Of a stretch of 42,721 nucleotides of DNA, positions 35,270-42,721 are shown one piece after another. A program made the translations under genes and the position numbers. How positions within the stretch are numbered: position 1 is the stretch's first letter; each line of letters starts with the position of its first letter. This DNA is from Rhodospirillales bacterium (GTDB lineage Bacteria; Pseudomonadota; Alphaproteobacteria; Rhodospirillales; Magnetospirillaceae). The DNA lies in contig JAATGN010000332.1 of assembly GCA_015654615.1 (NCBI GenBank), positions 1 to 42,721 on the forward strand, given 5' to 3'. A model generated the notes under the pieces. The model ran no database searches. It was not told the origin of the DNA and saw nothing but the letters and a program-made list of their open reading frames with translations.

Positions 35270-35371
35270 CAACACGGACGGACACGGACAGCCACGGATG
35301 GACACGGGCATTGCCGGATCGCTCCGCTGTGGTCGGTGTGCGTCCGTGGTCGTCCGTGTCCGTCCGCGTTG
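35270..35371. repeat. Imperfect palindromic repeat upstream of smc
   Basis: Two arms of about 36 bases (35270–35305 and 35336–35371) are imperfect inverted repeats built on CACGGACGGACACGGAC, with a 30-base loop. The element fills most of the gap between the dsbA-like gene and smc and is distinct from the GTGGCACCGGC family. The open frames across it are by-products of the repeat. Confidence 0.7.
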
Positions 35372-35431
35372 CGGCCATCCTCTGCCTTCCCGCAGGGCGT
35401 CCGCCCTCCCGAGGTCCGGGAAGGAGGAGCG

Positions 35432-38400
35432 GTGATTCATTTCACGCGCCTTCGCCTGTCGGGGTTCAAATCCTTCGTCGATCCGATCGATGTGGTGATC
35501 GAACCGGGCATGACCGGCGTGGTCGGCCCGAACGGCTGCGGCAAGTCCAACCTGGTCGAAGCGCTGCGTTGGGTGATGGGCGAAACCTCGGCCAAGCAGA
35601 TGCGCGGCGGCGAGATGGACGACGTCATCTTCGGCGGCAGCGCCAACCGTCCGCCGCGCAATCTGGCCGAGGTCTGCCTGGTTCTCGACAACCGGGCGCG
35701 GACGGCGCCGGCCCAGTTCAACGAGGCCGAGGAACTCGAAGTGATCCGCCGCATCGACCGCGGCCAGGGTTCGCTTTACAAGGTGAACGGCAAGGAGGCG
35801 CGGGCCCGCGACGTGCAGATCCTCTTCGCCGACGCCGCGACCGGAGCACGCTCGACGGCGATCGTCAGCCAGGGGCGGATCGGCGCCATCATCAACGCCA
35901 AGCCCTCCGATCGCCGCAGCCTTCTCGAAGAGGCCGCCGGCATCGGCGGGCTGCATTCGCGCCGCCATGAGGCGGAGCTCAGACTGAAGGCCGCCGAAGC
36001 CAATCTCGAACGGTTGGTCGACGTGCTGTCGACTCTCGATACGCAATTGCAGGCCCTGAAACGGCAAGCCCGGCAGGCCGCCCGCTATCGCACGCTGTCG
36101 CAGCAGATCCGGGAGATCGAGGCCAAATTGCTGGCCGCCCTCTGGGCCGCCGCCATGCGGGGGCTCGACGCGGCGCGGGCCGACAGCGAACAGGTGGAAC
36201 GGCAGGTCGCCACGCTGACCGGCCTGGCCGCCGAGGCGGCGACCCGCCAGATGGAAGCCGCCGCCGGCTTGCCGGCCCTGCGGCTGGCGGAGGCCGAGCA
36301 GGCGGCCAGGCTGCAGCGGCTTTCCCTGGCCCGCGAGCAGCTCGAGGCCGAGGAAGGCCGGCTCGACGTCGCCAAGCGCGACCTGGAGCTGCGGCTCCAG
36401 CAGATCGCCGCCGATGTCCATCGCGAAGCGGCCCGGGCCGCCGACGCCGAACAGGCCCTGGGGCGTCTCGCCGATGAAAAGGACGCCCTGATCTCGGCCT
36501 GCGCCGACGAGGCCGAACAGCAGGCGCAAGCCGCGGCGGCGGTCGAGGCGATCTCGGCGGAGGCGGCGGCCATCGAGGCCGCCCTGGCCACGGTGATGGA
36601 AGAGGTGGCGGCCGCCGACGCCGACCGCGCCGCCGCCCTGCGGACGGTCGGGGAAGCCGAGGCGCGCCGCGAGCGCTTGAGCAGCCGCGCCGAGGAAATG
36701 GCCGGACTCCGGCTTATCGCCGAAGCCGAGGCGGTGGATCAGGCCGATCTGACCTCGGCCGAGATGGATCTCGAGGAAGCCCTCGAATTCCTGGAGACCT
36801 GCCGGGCCCGGGCGGAAGGAATCGAGCGGCGGCGGCAGGAGGCCCAGGTCGCCCGCGAACGCACCCGCGACATCCTGCAAGAGACCCTGTCCGCCCGGGC
36901 CAAACTGCAGGCCGAGGCCGATGCCCTGAAGGATCTGGTGGCGGAGGCGGCCGGCGGCGATCACAGCCCGGTGCTCGACGACATCAATGCGATGAGCGGT
37001 TACGAGATCGCGCTGGGCGCCGCCCTCGGCGAGGATCTGACCGCGCCCCTGGACAGCGACGCGCCTTTTTCCTGGCGCCTTCTGCCGCCCCTGGCGACAC
37101 CGCCCGCCCTGCCGCCGAACGTTCTGCCGCTGTCGCATTTCGTCACCGCGCCGGCCGCCCTGGCCCGCCGTCTCGGCCAGATCGGCATGGTGGCCGGCCA
37201 GGAACAGGGCGACGCCCTGCTGCCCGATCTGGCGCCCGGTCAACGGCTGGTCAGTCCGGAGGGCGCGTCTTGGCGATGGGACGGCTTTACCGCCAGGGCC
37301 GGCGCCCCCAGTCCCACCGCGGTGCGCCTGCGCCAGCGCAATCGCCTGCGGGAATTGGCCCTGCAGATCGACGACGCCGAACTGGGCGTGGCCGAAGCGG
37401 AAACCCGGGCCGAAGCCGCGGCGGCCGCCGTCGAGCGGGAGGCCGCCGCCGAGCGGCAAATCCGCGAAGACATGAAACGGGCCGAGGCCGAGGCCGCCAA
37501 GCTGCGCGAGGCGCATGCCAAACTGGCCCAGAAAGCCGCCGCCGCCCAGTCGCGCCTGGCCGGCCTGATCGAACGCGACGCCGCCCTGCAGGCCGACCTC
37601 GCCGAGGCGCTGGCGGCGGAGGAAGCCGCCCGGGCCGTGGTCGCCGGCTTTCCCGGCAACAACGAGGGACGCGACAAGGTGGCCGCCTTGCGAGCCGACC
37701 TGGCGGAAAAGCGGACTCATCTGGTCGAGGCCCGCAGTTTTCTCGACCGGCTGCTCCGCGAGGCCGGCGATCGGCGGCGCCGCCTGGACGCCATCGCCAG
37801 CGAGGAGACGTCCTGGAGCGAACGGGCGGCCACCGCCGGGCGCCATCGCGAAGAATTGGACGAAAGGCGCGAAACCGTCTTCGCCGAACTGGAACGCCTG
37901 GCCGCCCTGCCGCTGGAAATCGCCGAAAAGCGCCAGTCCCTGCTCGACGACATGGCGACGGCCGAGGACGACCGCCGTCAGGCGGCGGTCCGGCTGGCCG
38001 AGGGCGAACAGGCGCTGGCCACGGCCGAACGCCTGCTGAAGGAGGCCGAGCAGGCCCTGGCCGCCGCCCGCGAGGAACGCATTCGCCGGGAGGCGGCGAT
38101 CGCCGCCGCGGCCCAGCACGCCAAGGCGGTGGCCGAACGCATCGCCGAAAAGCTCGACCTGACCCCCGGCCAGTTGATCGAACAGGCCGACGGCGGCGAG
38201 GCGGTCGACATCGAGGAGGCGGAACGCAGGCTCGACCGGCTGCTGCGGGAACGCGAAAACATGGGACCGGTCAATCTTCGGGCCGAGGACGAGGCGGCGG
38301 AACTGGAACAGCGCGTCGGCGAGCTCAATGCCGAACGCGACGATCTGATCGCCGCCATCGCCAAGCTGCGCCAGGGCATCAGCGACATCAACCGCCAGGG

Positions 38401-38887
38401 CCGCGAACGGCTGCTGGCCTCCTTCGAGGCGGTCGACCAGCATTTCCGCGGCATGTTCGTCCGCCTGTTCGGCGGCGGCCGGGCCCATCTCACCCTGACC
38501 GAGTCGAACGATCCGCTGGCCGCCGGCCTGGAAATCATGGCCAGTCCGCCCGGCAAGCGCCTGCAGGTGCTGTCGCTGCTGTCGGGCGGAGAACAGGCCC
38601 TGACGGCGCTGGCCCTGCTGTTCGCCGTCTTCATGACCAATCCCGCGCCGATCTGCGTGCTGGACGAAGTGGATGCCCCGCTCGACGACGCCAATGTCGA
38701 CCGCTTCTGCTCGATGGTGGCCGAGATCGCCCAGACCACCAAGACCCGCTTCATGGTGGTCACCCACCATCGCATGACCATGGCCCGGATGGATCGCCTG
38801 TTCGGCGTCACCATGGCCGAACGCGGCGTCTCCACCGTCGTCTCGGTCGATCTGCAGACCGCCGAGGCCCTGCGCGAACCGGCGTAA
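35432..38887 (+). CDS. smc: Chromosome segregation protein SMC
   Basis: This 1151-residue ATPase organises and helps segregate the chromosome with ScpA/ScpB. The N-terminal head carries Walker A GPNGCGKSN (residues 32–40); two long coiled coils (about 165–505 and 615–950, rich in Glu/Ala/Arg heptads) flank the hinge (about 510–610). The C-terminal head has the ABC signature LLSGGEQALTALALLF (about 1048) and Walker B ICVLDEVDAPLDD (about 1073). I chose GTG 35432 because AAGGAGGAG lies directly upstream and the protein then begins MIHFTRLRLSGFKSF as in the family. The coiled coils give the gene a strongly repetitive GC texture with long open frames on other strands. Confidence 0.97.
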   Translation: MIHFTRLRLSGFKSFVDPIDVVIEPGMTGVVGPNGCGKSNLVEALRWVMGETSAKQMRGGEMDDVIFGGSANRPPRNLAEVCLVLDNRARTAPAQFNEAEELEVIRRIDRGQGSLYKVNGKEARARDVQILFADAATGARSTAIVSQGRIGAIINAKPSDRRSLLEEAAGIGGLHSRRHEAELRLKAAEANLERLVDVLSTLDTQLQALKRQARQAARYRTLSQQIREIEAKLLAALWAAAMRGLDAARADSEQVERQVATLTGLAAEAATRQMEAAAGLPALRLAEAEQAARLQRLSLAREQLEAEEGRLDVAKRDLELRLQQIAADVHREAARAADAEQALGRLADEKDALISACADEAEQQAQAAAAVEAISAEAAAIEAALATVMEEVAAADADRAAALRTVGEAEARRERLSSRAEEMAGLRLIAEAEAVDQADLTSAEMDLEEALEFLETCRARAEGIERRRQEAQVARERTRDILQETLSARAKLQAEADALKDLVAEAAGGDHSPVLDDINAMSGYEIALGAALGEDLTAPLDSDAPFSWRLLPPLATPPALPPNVLPLSHFVTAPAALARRLGQIGMVAGQEQGDALLPDLAPGQRLVSPEGASWRWDGFTARAGAPSPTAVRLRQRNRLRELALQIDDAELGVAEAETRAEAAAAAVEREAAAERQIREDMKRAEAEAAKLREAHAKLAQKAAAAQSRLAGLIERDAALQADLAEALAAEEAARAVVAGFPGNNEGRDKVAALRADLAEKRTHLVEARSFLDRLLREAGDRRRRLDAIASEETSWSERAATAGRHREELDERRETVFAELERLAALPLEIAEKRQSLLDDMATAEDDRRQAAVRLAEGEQALATAERLLKEAEQALAAAREERIRREAAIAAAAQHAKAVAERIAEKLDLTPGQLIEQADGGEAVDIEEAERRLDRLLRERENMGPVNLRAEDEAAELEQRVGELNAERDDLIAAIAKLRQGISDINRQGRERLLASFEAVDQHFRGMFVRLFGGGRAHLTLTESNDPLAAGLEIMASPPGKRLQVLSLLSGGEQALTALALLFAVFMTNPAPICVLDEVDAPLDDANVDRFCSMVAEIAQTTKTRFMVVTHHRMTMARMDRLFGVTMAERGVSTVVSVDLQTAEALREPA

Positions 38888-38973
38888 CCGCTTGAGGACT
38901 TGGTGCGACATAATCGCGTCATTACGCGTTCCGCCCCGGCCGGCGGCCGACCCGTCCCGGAAGAATAAGGAGA

Positions 38974-39052
38974 AGTGGCACCGGCGTCCCCGCCGGTGTC
39001 CCGCCGCTGGCGCGGCGGAGTCTTTTCCACCGGCAGGGACGCCGGTGCCACT
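38974..39052. repeat. REPIN-like paired palindrome, copy B
   Basis: Outer arms 38974–38998 and 39028–39052 pair with one mismatch and enclose the same inner hairpin (CCGCCGC…GCGGCGG) and TCTTTTC spacer as copy A, with one extra base. It lies 87 bases after smc and is followed by a T5 run near 39061, so it could also end smc transcription. The rest of 38888–39229 holds no gene that I can support. Confidence 0.8.
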
Positions 39053-39229
39053 GACGCCTTTTTGTATGGCGGATACGGCTGCCGGTATCCGTCGCCTGAC
39101 GGACAACGGAAAATAAGGATAATCCCCGCCGGACGAATCGCCCTGCCTTGACAGCCCCGGAAGCAGATCTTATGGTGCCCGCGCCTTTGGCCTTGTCACG
39201 GCCGAACGGGGGGCCGGGAGCGGACGAAA

Positions 39230-39586
39230 ATGACGGACGAACCCAAGGAACCCCGCCCGCTCGACGATCTTGGCGCCCGCTTGCGAAAAGCACGCGGGCC
39301 GCAGGAAAGCGAGGCCAGGAGGGAGACGTCGCGAAGTGGCAGCGCAGGCATGGGCCTGGGGTTTCGCATCGCCACCGAGTTGGTTGCGGGTATCGCCGTC
39401 GGCACCCTCATCGGGTATGCTCTCGACGGTTGGTTCGGTACCCGTCCTTTTTTGATGGTGGTGTTCCTTTTCCTGGGTGCCGCCGCCGGTACGATGAACG
39501 TCTATCGCGCCGCCAAGGGTCTGGACGATTCGGTCGGGCTCGGCGAAGCGCAAAGGCGTAAGGAACGGGATACGAACGATTCATAA
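39230..39586 (+). CDS. atpI: ATP synthase protein I (AtpI, F0 assembly factor)
   Basis: This 118-residue protein has a polar N-terminus (to about 40), then two membrane helices: GLGFRIATELVAGIAVGTLIGYALDGWFG and PFLMVVFLFLGAAAGTMNVYRA. This is the AtpI/AtpQ family of alphaproteobacteria, which assists assembly of the c-ring and may affect magnesium uptake. It is the first gene of the F0 operon and is followed after 12 bp by atpB. It is not a subunit of the finished enzyme. Confidence 0.9.
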   Translation: MTDEPKEPRPLDDLGARLRKARGPQESEARRETSRSGSAGMGLGFRIATELVAGIAVGTLIGYALDGWFGTRPFLMVVFLFLGAAAGTMNVYRAAKGLDDSVGLGEAQRRKERDTNDS

Positions 39587-39598
39587 GAGAGGCTGACG

Positions 39599-40321
39599 GT
39601 GGCTAGTCCGGTCGAACAATTCAAGATTCAACCCTTGGTCCCGCTCGAGGTCGGAGGGGTCAATCTCTCCTTCACCAACTCCGCTCTCGTCATGGTGGTC
39701 TCGATCGTTCTGGTCACGGCGTTCCTGACCCTGTCGGTCCGCGGCCGGGCGCTGGTTCCCGGACGCTGGCAGTCGATGGCCGAGATCTTTTACGAATTCG
39801 TCGCCAATATGATCCGGGACAACGTGGGATCCGAGGGGCGGAAATACTTCCCCTTCATCTTCAGCCTGTTCATGTTCGTGCTGTTCGGCAATCTGCTGGG
39901 GATGATTCCCTATACCTTCACCTACACCAGCCACATCATCGTCACCTTCGGCCTGGCGGTGGTGGTGTTCATCGGTGTGACGATCATCGGCTTCGCCCGG
40001 CACGGCTTCGGCTATCTGCGGATGTTCTTTCCGCATGGGGCGCCGTTGGCCACCGCCGTCATCCTGGTGCCGATCGAGCTGATCTCCTATTGCTCGCGCC
40101 CCTTCAGCCTGGCCATCCGCCTGTTCGCCAATATGACCGTCGGCCATATCATCCTGAAGGTCATGGGCGGCTTCGTGGTGGCGCTCGGCGTTTTCGGCAT
40201 CCTGCCCATGGCCTTCCTGGGCGGCGTGACCATTCTGGAGTTCGGCATCGCCGTTCTGCAGGCCTATGTGTTTGCCATTCTCTCCTGCATCTATCTGCAT
40301 GACGCCATCCACATGCATTGA
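39599..40321 (+). CDS. atpB: ATP synthase F0 subunit a
   Basis: This 240-residue membrane protein forms the proton half-channels against the c-ring. The essential stator arginine is Arg174 in SLAIRLFANMTVGHI, and FGNLLGMIPYTFTYTSH is another conserved block. Five to six helices are visible. The start is GTG 39599 with an AGAGAGG stretch upstream. The gene order atpI-B-E-F'-F, with F1 genes elsewhere, is typical of alphaproteobacteria. Confidence 0.96.
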   Translation: MASPVEQFKIQPLVPLEVGGVNLSFTNSALVMVVSIVLVTAFLTLSVRGRALVPGRWQSMAEIFYEFVANMIRDNVGSEGRKYFPFIFSLFMFVLFGNLLGMIPYTFTYTSHIIVTFGLAVVVFIGVTIIGFARHGFGYLRMFFPHGAPLATAVILVPIELISYCSRPFSLAIRLFANMTVGHIILKVMGGFVVALGVFGILPMAFLGGVTILEFGIAVLQAYVFAILSCIYLHDAIHMH

Positions 40322-40396
40322 GAACCGGACGTCGTCGGGCTCGGCAGGCCGAGAGCGAATTTTGGTGGTTTTTTCGTTTCAAGAAAGGGAAATTCT

Positions 40397-40621
40397 ATGG
40401 ATCCGCAAGCTGCAAAGATGATTGGTGCTGGTCTGGCCGCCATCGGCATGATCGGGTCGGGGATCGGCGTCGGCAACATCTGGGCCAGCCTGATCGCCAC
40501 CGTCGGCCGCAATCCGGCCGCCAAGTCCAGCGTCGAGCTTTACGGCTGGATCGGCTTCGCGGTGACCGAGGCCATCGCGCTGTTCGCCCTGGTCGTCGCC
40601 CTGATCCTGCTGTTCGTCTAA
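40397..40621 (+). CDS. atpE: ATP synthase F0 subunit c
   Basis: This 74-residue hairpin of two membrane helices forms the rotating c-ring. Helix 1 is glycine-rich (GAGLAAIGMIGSGIGVGNIW), the polar loop carries Arg38-Asn-Pro40 and helix 2 has the proton-carrying carboxylate Glu58 (AVTEAIALFALVVALILLFV). The sodium-binding residue pattern is not evident, so protons are the likely coupling ion. AAAGGGAAA precedes the ATG by about seven bases. Confidence 0.97.
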   Translation: MDPQAAKMIGAGLAAIGMIGSGIGVGNIWASLIATVGRNPAAKSSVELYGWIGFAVTEAIALFALVVALILLFV

Positions 40622-40717
40622 GGCGTTCAGCCCTGGAATTTTCCGGGATTTCCGACGCGCTGGGAATCCCGGAGATTCGTTTCATGGCCGCACTTCGCGA
40701 ACAGGAAGCCTTCAGCG

Positions 40718-41209
40718 ATGCCTCAGTTCGACCCGACCTTCTTTACGACGCAGCTCTTTTGGCTGTTCGTTACCTTTGCCCTGCTCTATGTGCTGATGTC
40801 GACCTTGGCCATGCCGAAGATCGGCGCGGTCCTGGAGGAACGTCAGCGCAAGATCGACGACAACCTCGACAAGGCGGCCCAGCTGAAAGCCGAAGCCGAA
40901 ACCGCGATCGCGCTCTATGAGAAGGCCCTGGCCGAGTCGCGTTCCCAGGCCCAGGAGATCCTGCGGGCCAGCGGCGAGGCCATGGCGAAACAGGCCGAGG
41001 AACGGCAAAAGCAATTGGGCGAACGCCTGGCCCAGCAGGTCAAGGCCGGCGAGGCGCGCATCGATGCCGCCAAGGAACAGGCCCTGACCCATGTCCGCGA
41101 GATCGCCGGCGACGTGGCCAAATCGGCCGCCGTCAAATTGACCGGCATCACGCATGACGACGCCAAGGTCGCGGCGGCCGTCGCCGCCGCCCTCGAGGAG
41201 AGCCGCTGA
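40718..41209 (+). CDS. atpF': ATP synthase F0 subunit b'
   Basis: This 163-residue stator subunit has one N-terminal membrane helix (QLFWLFVTFALLYVLMS, about residues 11–28) and a long helical tail (EERQRKIDDNLDKAAQLKAEAETAIALYEKALAESRSQAQ). Starting MPQFDPTFFTTQLFWL and lying directly after atpE identify it as b', which pairs with b in a heterodimer in alphaproteobacteria and phototrophs. Its stop overlaps the atpF start by one base (TGATG). Confidence 0.93.
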   Translation: MPQFDPTFFTTQLFWLFVTFALLYVLMSTLAMPKIGAVLEERQRKIDDNLDKAAQLKAEAETAIALYEKALAESRSQAQEILRASGEAMAKQAEERQKQLGERLAQQVKAGEARIDAAKEQALTHVREIAGDVAKSAAVKLTGITHDDAKVAAAVAAALEESR

Positions 41210-41751
41210 TGTTCATCTCGATCGCCCAGGCCGCCGAGGCCGCCGCCGAACATGGCGAACACGGCGGCGTTTTCTCCGATGCCGAGACCTGGGTCGCCAT
41301 TACCTGGCTGATCGTCGTCGCCCTGGTCGCCCGGCCGGTTTTCCGCGCGATCACCGCCGGCCTCGACCTGCGCCGGGAAAAAATCCGGGCCCGCCTGGAG
41401 GAAGCCGAGCGGCTGCGGACGGAGGCCCAGGAGATGCTGGCCTCCTACCAGAAGAAGCAGCGCGATGCCTTGAAGGAAGCCGAAGCCATCATCGGCCAGG
41501 CCACGGCCGAAGGCGAACGGTTGGCCGCCCTGGCCGCCGCCAATCTCGACGATCTGCTGCGCCGTCGCGAGCAACAGGCCGTCGAACGCATCAATCAGGC
41601 CGAAACCGAGGCGCTTCGCGAAGTGCGCAACAAGGCGGTCGATATCGCCATCGACGCCACGCGCAAATTGATCGCCGAAAACCTTTCGTCCGAACAGGCT
41701 TCCGCCCTGATCGACCAGGCCATCAAGGACCTGCCGAACCGGCTGCACTGA
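41209..41751 (+). CDS. atpF: ATP synthase F0 subunit b
   Basis: This 180-residue stator subunit has a short alanine-rich start, one membrane helix (ETWVAITWLIVVALVARPVF, about 25–45) and a long coiled-coil tail that reaches F1 (LRREKIRARLEEAERLRTEAQEMLASYQKKQ). It is coupled to atpF' by the TGATG overlap and is the last gene of the operon, followed by a strong terminator. Its tail is not closely similar to that of b', as expected of the two b-type subunits. Confidence 0.94.
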   Translation: MFISIAQAAEAAAEHGEHGGVFSDAETWVAITWLIVVALVARPVFRAITAGLDLRREKIRARLEEAERLRTEAQEMLASYQKKQRDALKEAEAIIGQATAEGERLAALAAANLDDLLRRREQQAVERINQAETEALREVRNKAVDIAIDATRKLIAENLSSEQASALIDQAIKDLPNRLH

Positions 41752-41778
41752 AAAGCCGGCGGATAGCGTCGCCTCAAG

Positions 41779-41807
41779 CCCCCGGACCGCAAGGTGCCGG
41801 GGGTTTT
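41779..41807 (+). terminator. Intrinsic terminator of the F0 ATP synthase operon
   Basis: CCCCCGG (41779–41785) pairs with CCGGGGG (41797–41803), the stem continues as ACC-GCAA-GGT with one bulge, and TTTTCGTTT follows. It lies 28 bases after the atpF stop. Confidence 0.88.
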
Positions 41808-41856
41808 CGTTTCCGCTCTTCCTTGCGACGCGGCATCCTTGATTCCGGGTCCGCGC

Positions 41857-41884
41857 GGATATACGGTAAGTTTAAGGTATATCC
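41857..41884 (+). promoter_or_regulatory. Perfect inverted-repeat operator before the MazE-like gene
   Basis: GGATATAC (41857–41864) and GTATATCC (41877–41884) are perfect inverted repeats separated by 12 bases, ending 12 bases before the start codon. Antitoxins of this type usually bind such repeats to repress their own operon. Confidence 0.6.
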
Positions 41885-41896
41885 AGGGAGCATGCC

Positions 41897-42127
41897 ATGC
41901 AGATCGCCAAATGGGGCAACAGCCTCGCCGTTCGCCTTCCCGCCGCCGTGGTCGAAGCTCTCGCTTTGAAGGAAGGCGACGATATTGAAATCTATGTCGC
42001 CGACAGCCGCGAACTGGGCGTGACGCGCAAACCTGGACGGGAAGAATTGTTGAAACGTCTTCGCGCCTTCCGGGGACGCCTTCCCGACGACTTCAAATTC
42101 GATCGGGAAGAGGCGAATGCCGGCTGA
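41897..42127 (+). CDS. AbrB/MazE-type antitoxin
   Basis: This 76-residue protein begins with a swapped-hairpin SpoVT/AbrB DNA-binding domain (MQIAKWGNSLAVRLPAAVVEALALKEGDDIEIYV, residues 1–34). It ends in a flexible charged tail (EELLKRLRAFRGRLPDDFKFDREEANAG) that would wrap the toxin. GGGAG lies six bases before the ATG at 41897. It overlaps the toxin gene by 11 bp. It should neutralise the PIN toxin and repress the operon through the inverted repeat just upstream. Confidence 0.9.
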   Translation: MQIAKWGNSLAVRLPAAVVEALALKEGDDIEIYVADSRELGVTRKPGREELLKRLRAFRGRLPDDFKFDREEANAG

Positions 42128-42521
42128 CTTCTTCGACACCAACGTCCTGCTCTACATCACATCCGGCATTTCAGCGAAGGCTGACATGGCGGAAAAATTG
42201 ATCGGTGCCGGCGGCAACATCAGCGTCCAAGTGCTCAACGAAATAACCAACGTCGCCCGCCGCAAGATGGGGATGTCATGGACGGAAACGCATGCCTTTC
42301 TGTCGGATATCCGCGGATTGCTGACGGTCGAACCGATCACGACCGAAGTCCATGAAACCGGGCTTGCCCTTGCCGAACGATACAGCTTGCCAATCTATGA
42401 CGCCATGATCGCCGCGTCCGCGCTGGAGGCGGGCTGCGACACGCTGTGGTCGGAAGACTTTCAGGATGGGAGGGTGCTCGACGGTCGACTGCATATTTCC
42501 AATCCGTTTCGCAACGTCTGA
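42117..42521 (+). CDS. PIN-domain ribonuclease toxin (VapC-like)
   Basis: This 134-residue PIN-domain protein has the acidic metal-binding residues of the family: Asp7 in FFDTNVLLY, Glu42 in VLNEITNV, Asp95 in LPIYDAMIAASAL and Asp114 in LWSEDF. VapC-type PIN toxins cut specific RNAs such as initiator tRNA or rRNA. All four positions are filled, so it looks active. It is encoded with an AbrB/MazE-type antitoxin, a common VapBC arrangement. The RNA target is unknown. Confidence 0.92.
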   Translation: MPADFFDTNVLLYITSGISAKADMAEKLIGAGGNISVQVLNEITNVARRKMGMSWTETHAFLSDIRGLLTVEPITTEVHETGLALAERYSLPIYDAMIAASALEAGCDTLWSEDFQDGRVLDGRLHISNPFRNV

Positions 42522-42553
42522 AAGGGCCGTCGCGATGACGTCCATAAGTCGGT

Positions 42554-42721
42554 CGCCCTAGAGCGCTTTGCGATCAAACGGGATCGATCCCTGTACCATC
42601 GTCCCGGCGAAAAAGCTTGTGAAGCAAGGGAAAGTGGCACCGGCGTCCCTGCCGGTGTCCGCCGCCCCGCGGCGGAAACGTTCCCTTCAAGATCGATCCC
42701 TCGGCCGCTCTTGCGCTGCCG
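42554..42721. repeat. Repeat-rich intergenic end of the window, with half a REPIN-like element (copy C)
   Basis: The region has a TAGAGCGCTTTGCGATC element at about 42559, a GGGATCGATCCC palindrome near 42580, and at 42634–42657 one complete 24-base arm of the GTGGCACCGGC repeat followed by its inner hairpin (42658–42676, CCGCCGCCCCGCGGCGG). The second outer arm seen in copies A and B is missing, so this is a single REP unit. No gene is seen after the PIN toxin. Confidence 0.65.

Noticed and set aside
35225-39106. A 1293-codon minus-strand open frame opposite smc
   Set aside because: Gly/Gln/Arg-rich mirror of the SMC coiled coil; SMC on the plus strand has Walker A, signature and Walker B motifs and a proper ribosome site.

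Overview
The window is GC-rich, tightly packed bacterial DNA from an alphaproteobacterium, most likely a Rhodospirillales (Magnetospirillum/Telmatospirillum-like) chromosome. This rests on the CcrM-type GANTC methyltransferase next to rnhB, the mutY–DUF721–dsbA–smc order, a separate F0 operon atpI-B-E-F'-F with two different b subunits, the ETF-QO–TPR–ispE block, and the MprF–AcvB pair. The species cannot be fixed from the sequence alone.

Layout. (1) 1–4.7 kb: mprF and an AcvB/VirJ-like hydrolase (membrane lipid aminoacylation and its likely reversal), then a DUF2076 gene and a small membrane protein on the minus strand. (2) 4.9–9.85 kb: an accessory stretch ending at tRNA-Gln(UUG). It holds a DHA2-type drug exporter, an Xre/MbcA–RES toxin–antitoxin pair, a 20-bp tandem repeat, an orphan ribbon-helix-helix-like gene with its own operator, a small AT-rich membrane-protein ORF, and a gene fragment abutting the tRNA 3' end. 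(3) 10–15.5 kb: maeB, a cupredoxin, a Tat-exported metallophosphoesterase, and a divergent ECF sigma/anti-sigma pair. (4) 15.5–23.6 kb: ispE, a TPR lipoprotein, ETF-QO, a family-4 uracil-DNA glycosylase, a soluble lytic transglycosylase, a MoaB-like protein and a 52-codon gene. (5) 23.9–32 kb: radical SAM protein, rnhB, ccrM, a POT peptide transporter, an S46 dipeptidyl-peptidase and a second ECF sigma/anti-sigma pair. Uptake of di/tripeptides and their release by S46 fit together. (6) 32–39 kb: repeats, a secreted hypothetical protein, mutY, dciA-like, dsbA-like and smc. (7) 39.2–41.8 kb: the F0 ATP synthase operon with a strong terminator. (8) 41.9–42.5 kb: a MazE/AbrB–PIN toxin–antitoxin pair, followed by repeats.

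The two strongest non-gene signals are these. First, a GGAATAAA/G–N15–GT(A/C) motif occurs three times: twice, overlapping head to head in a perfect 16-bp palindrome between the metallophosphoesterase and ECF sigma genes, and once before the second ECF sigma gene. This suggests two autoregulated ECF circuits reading the same kind of promoter. Second, a family of about 78-bp paired palindromes resembling REPINs occurs in two complete copies and one half copy, with one diverged relative. A separate hairpin-rich, MITE-like element and a palindromic repeat before smc add to the intergenic repeat load. No CRISPR array, rRNA, complete insertion sequence or prophage was seen.
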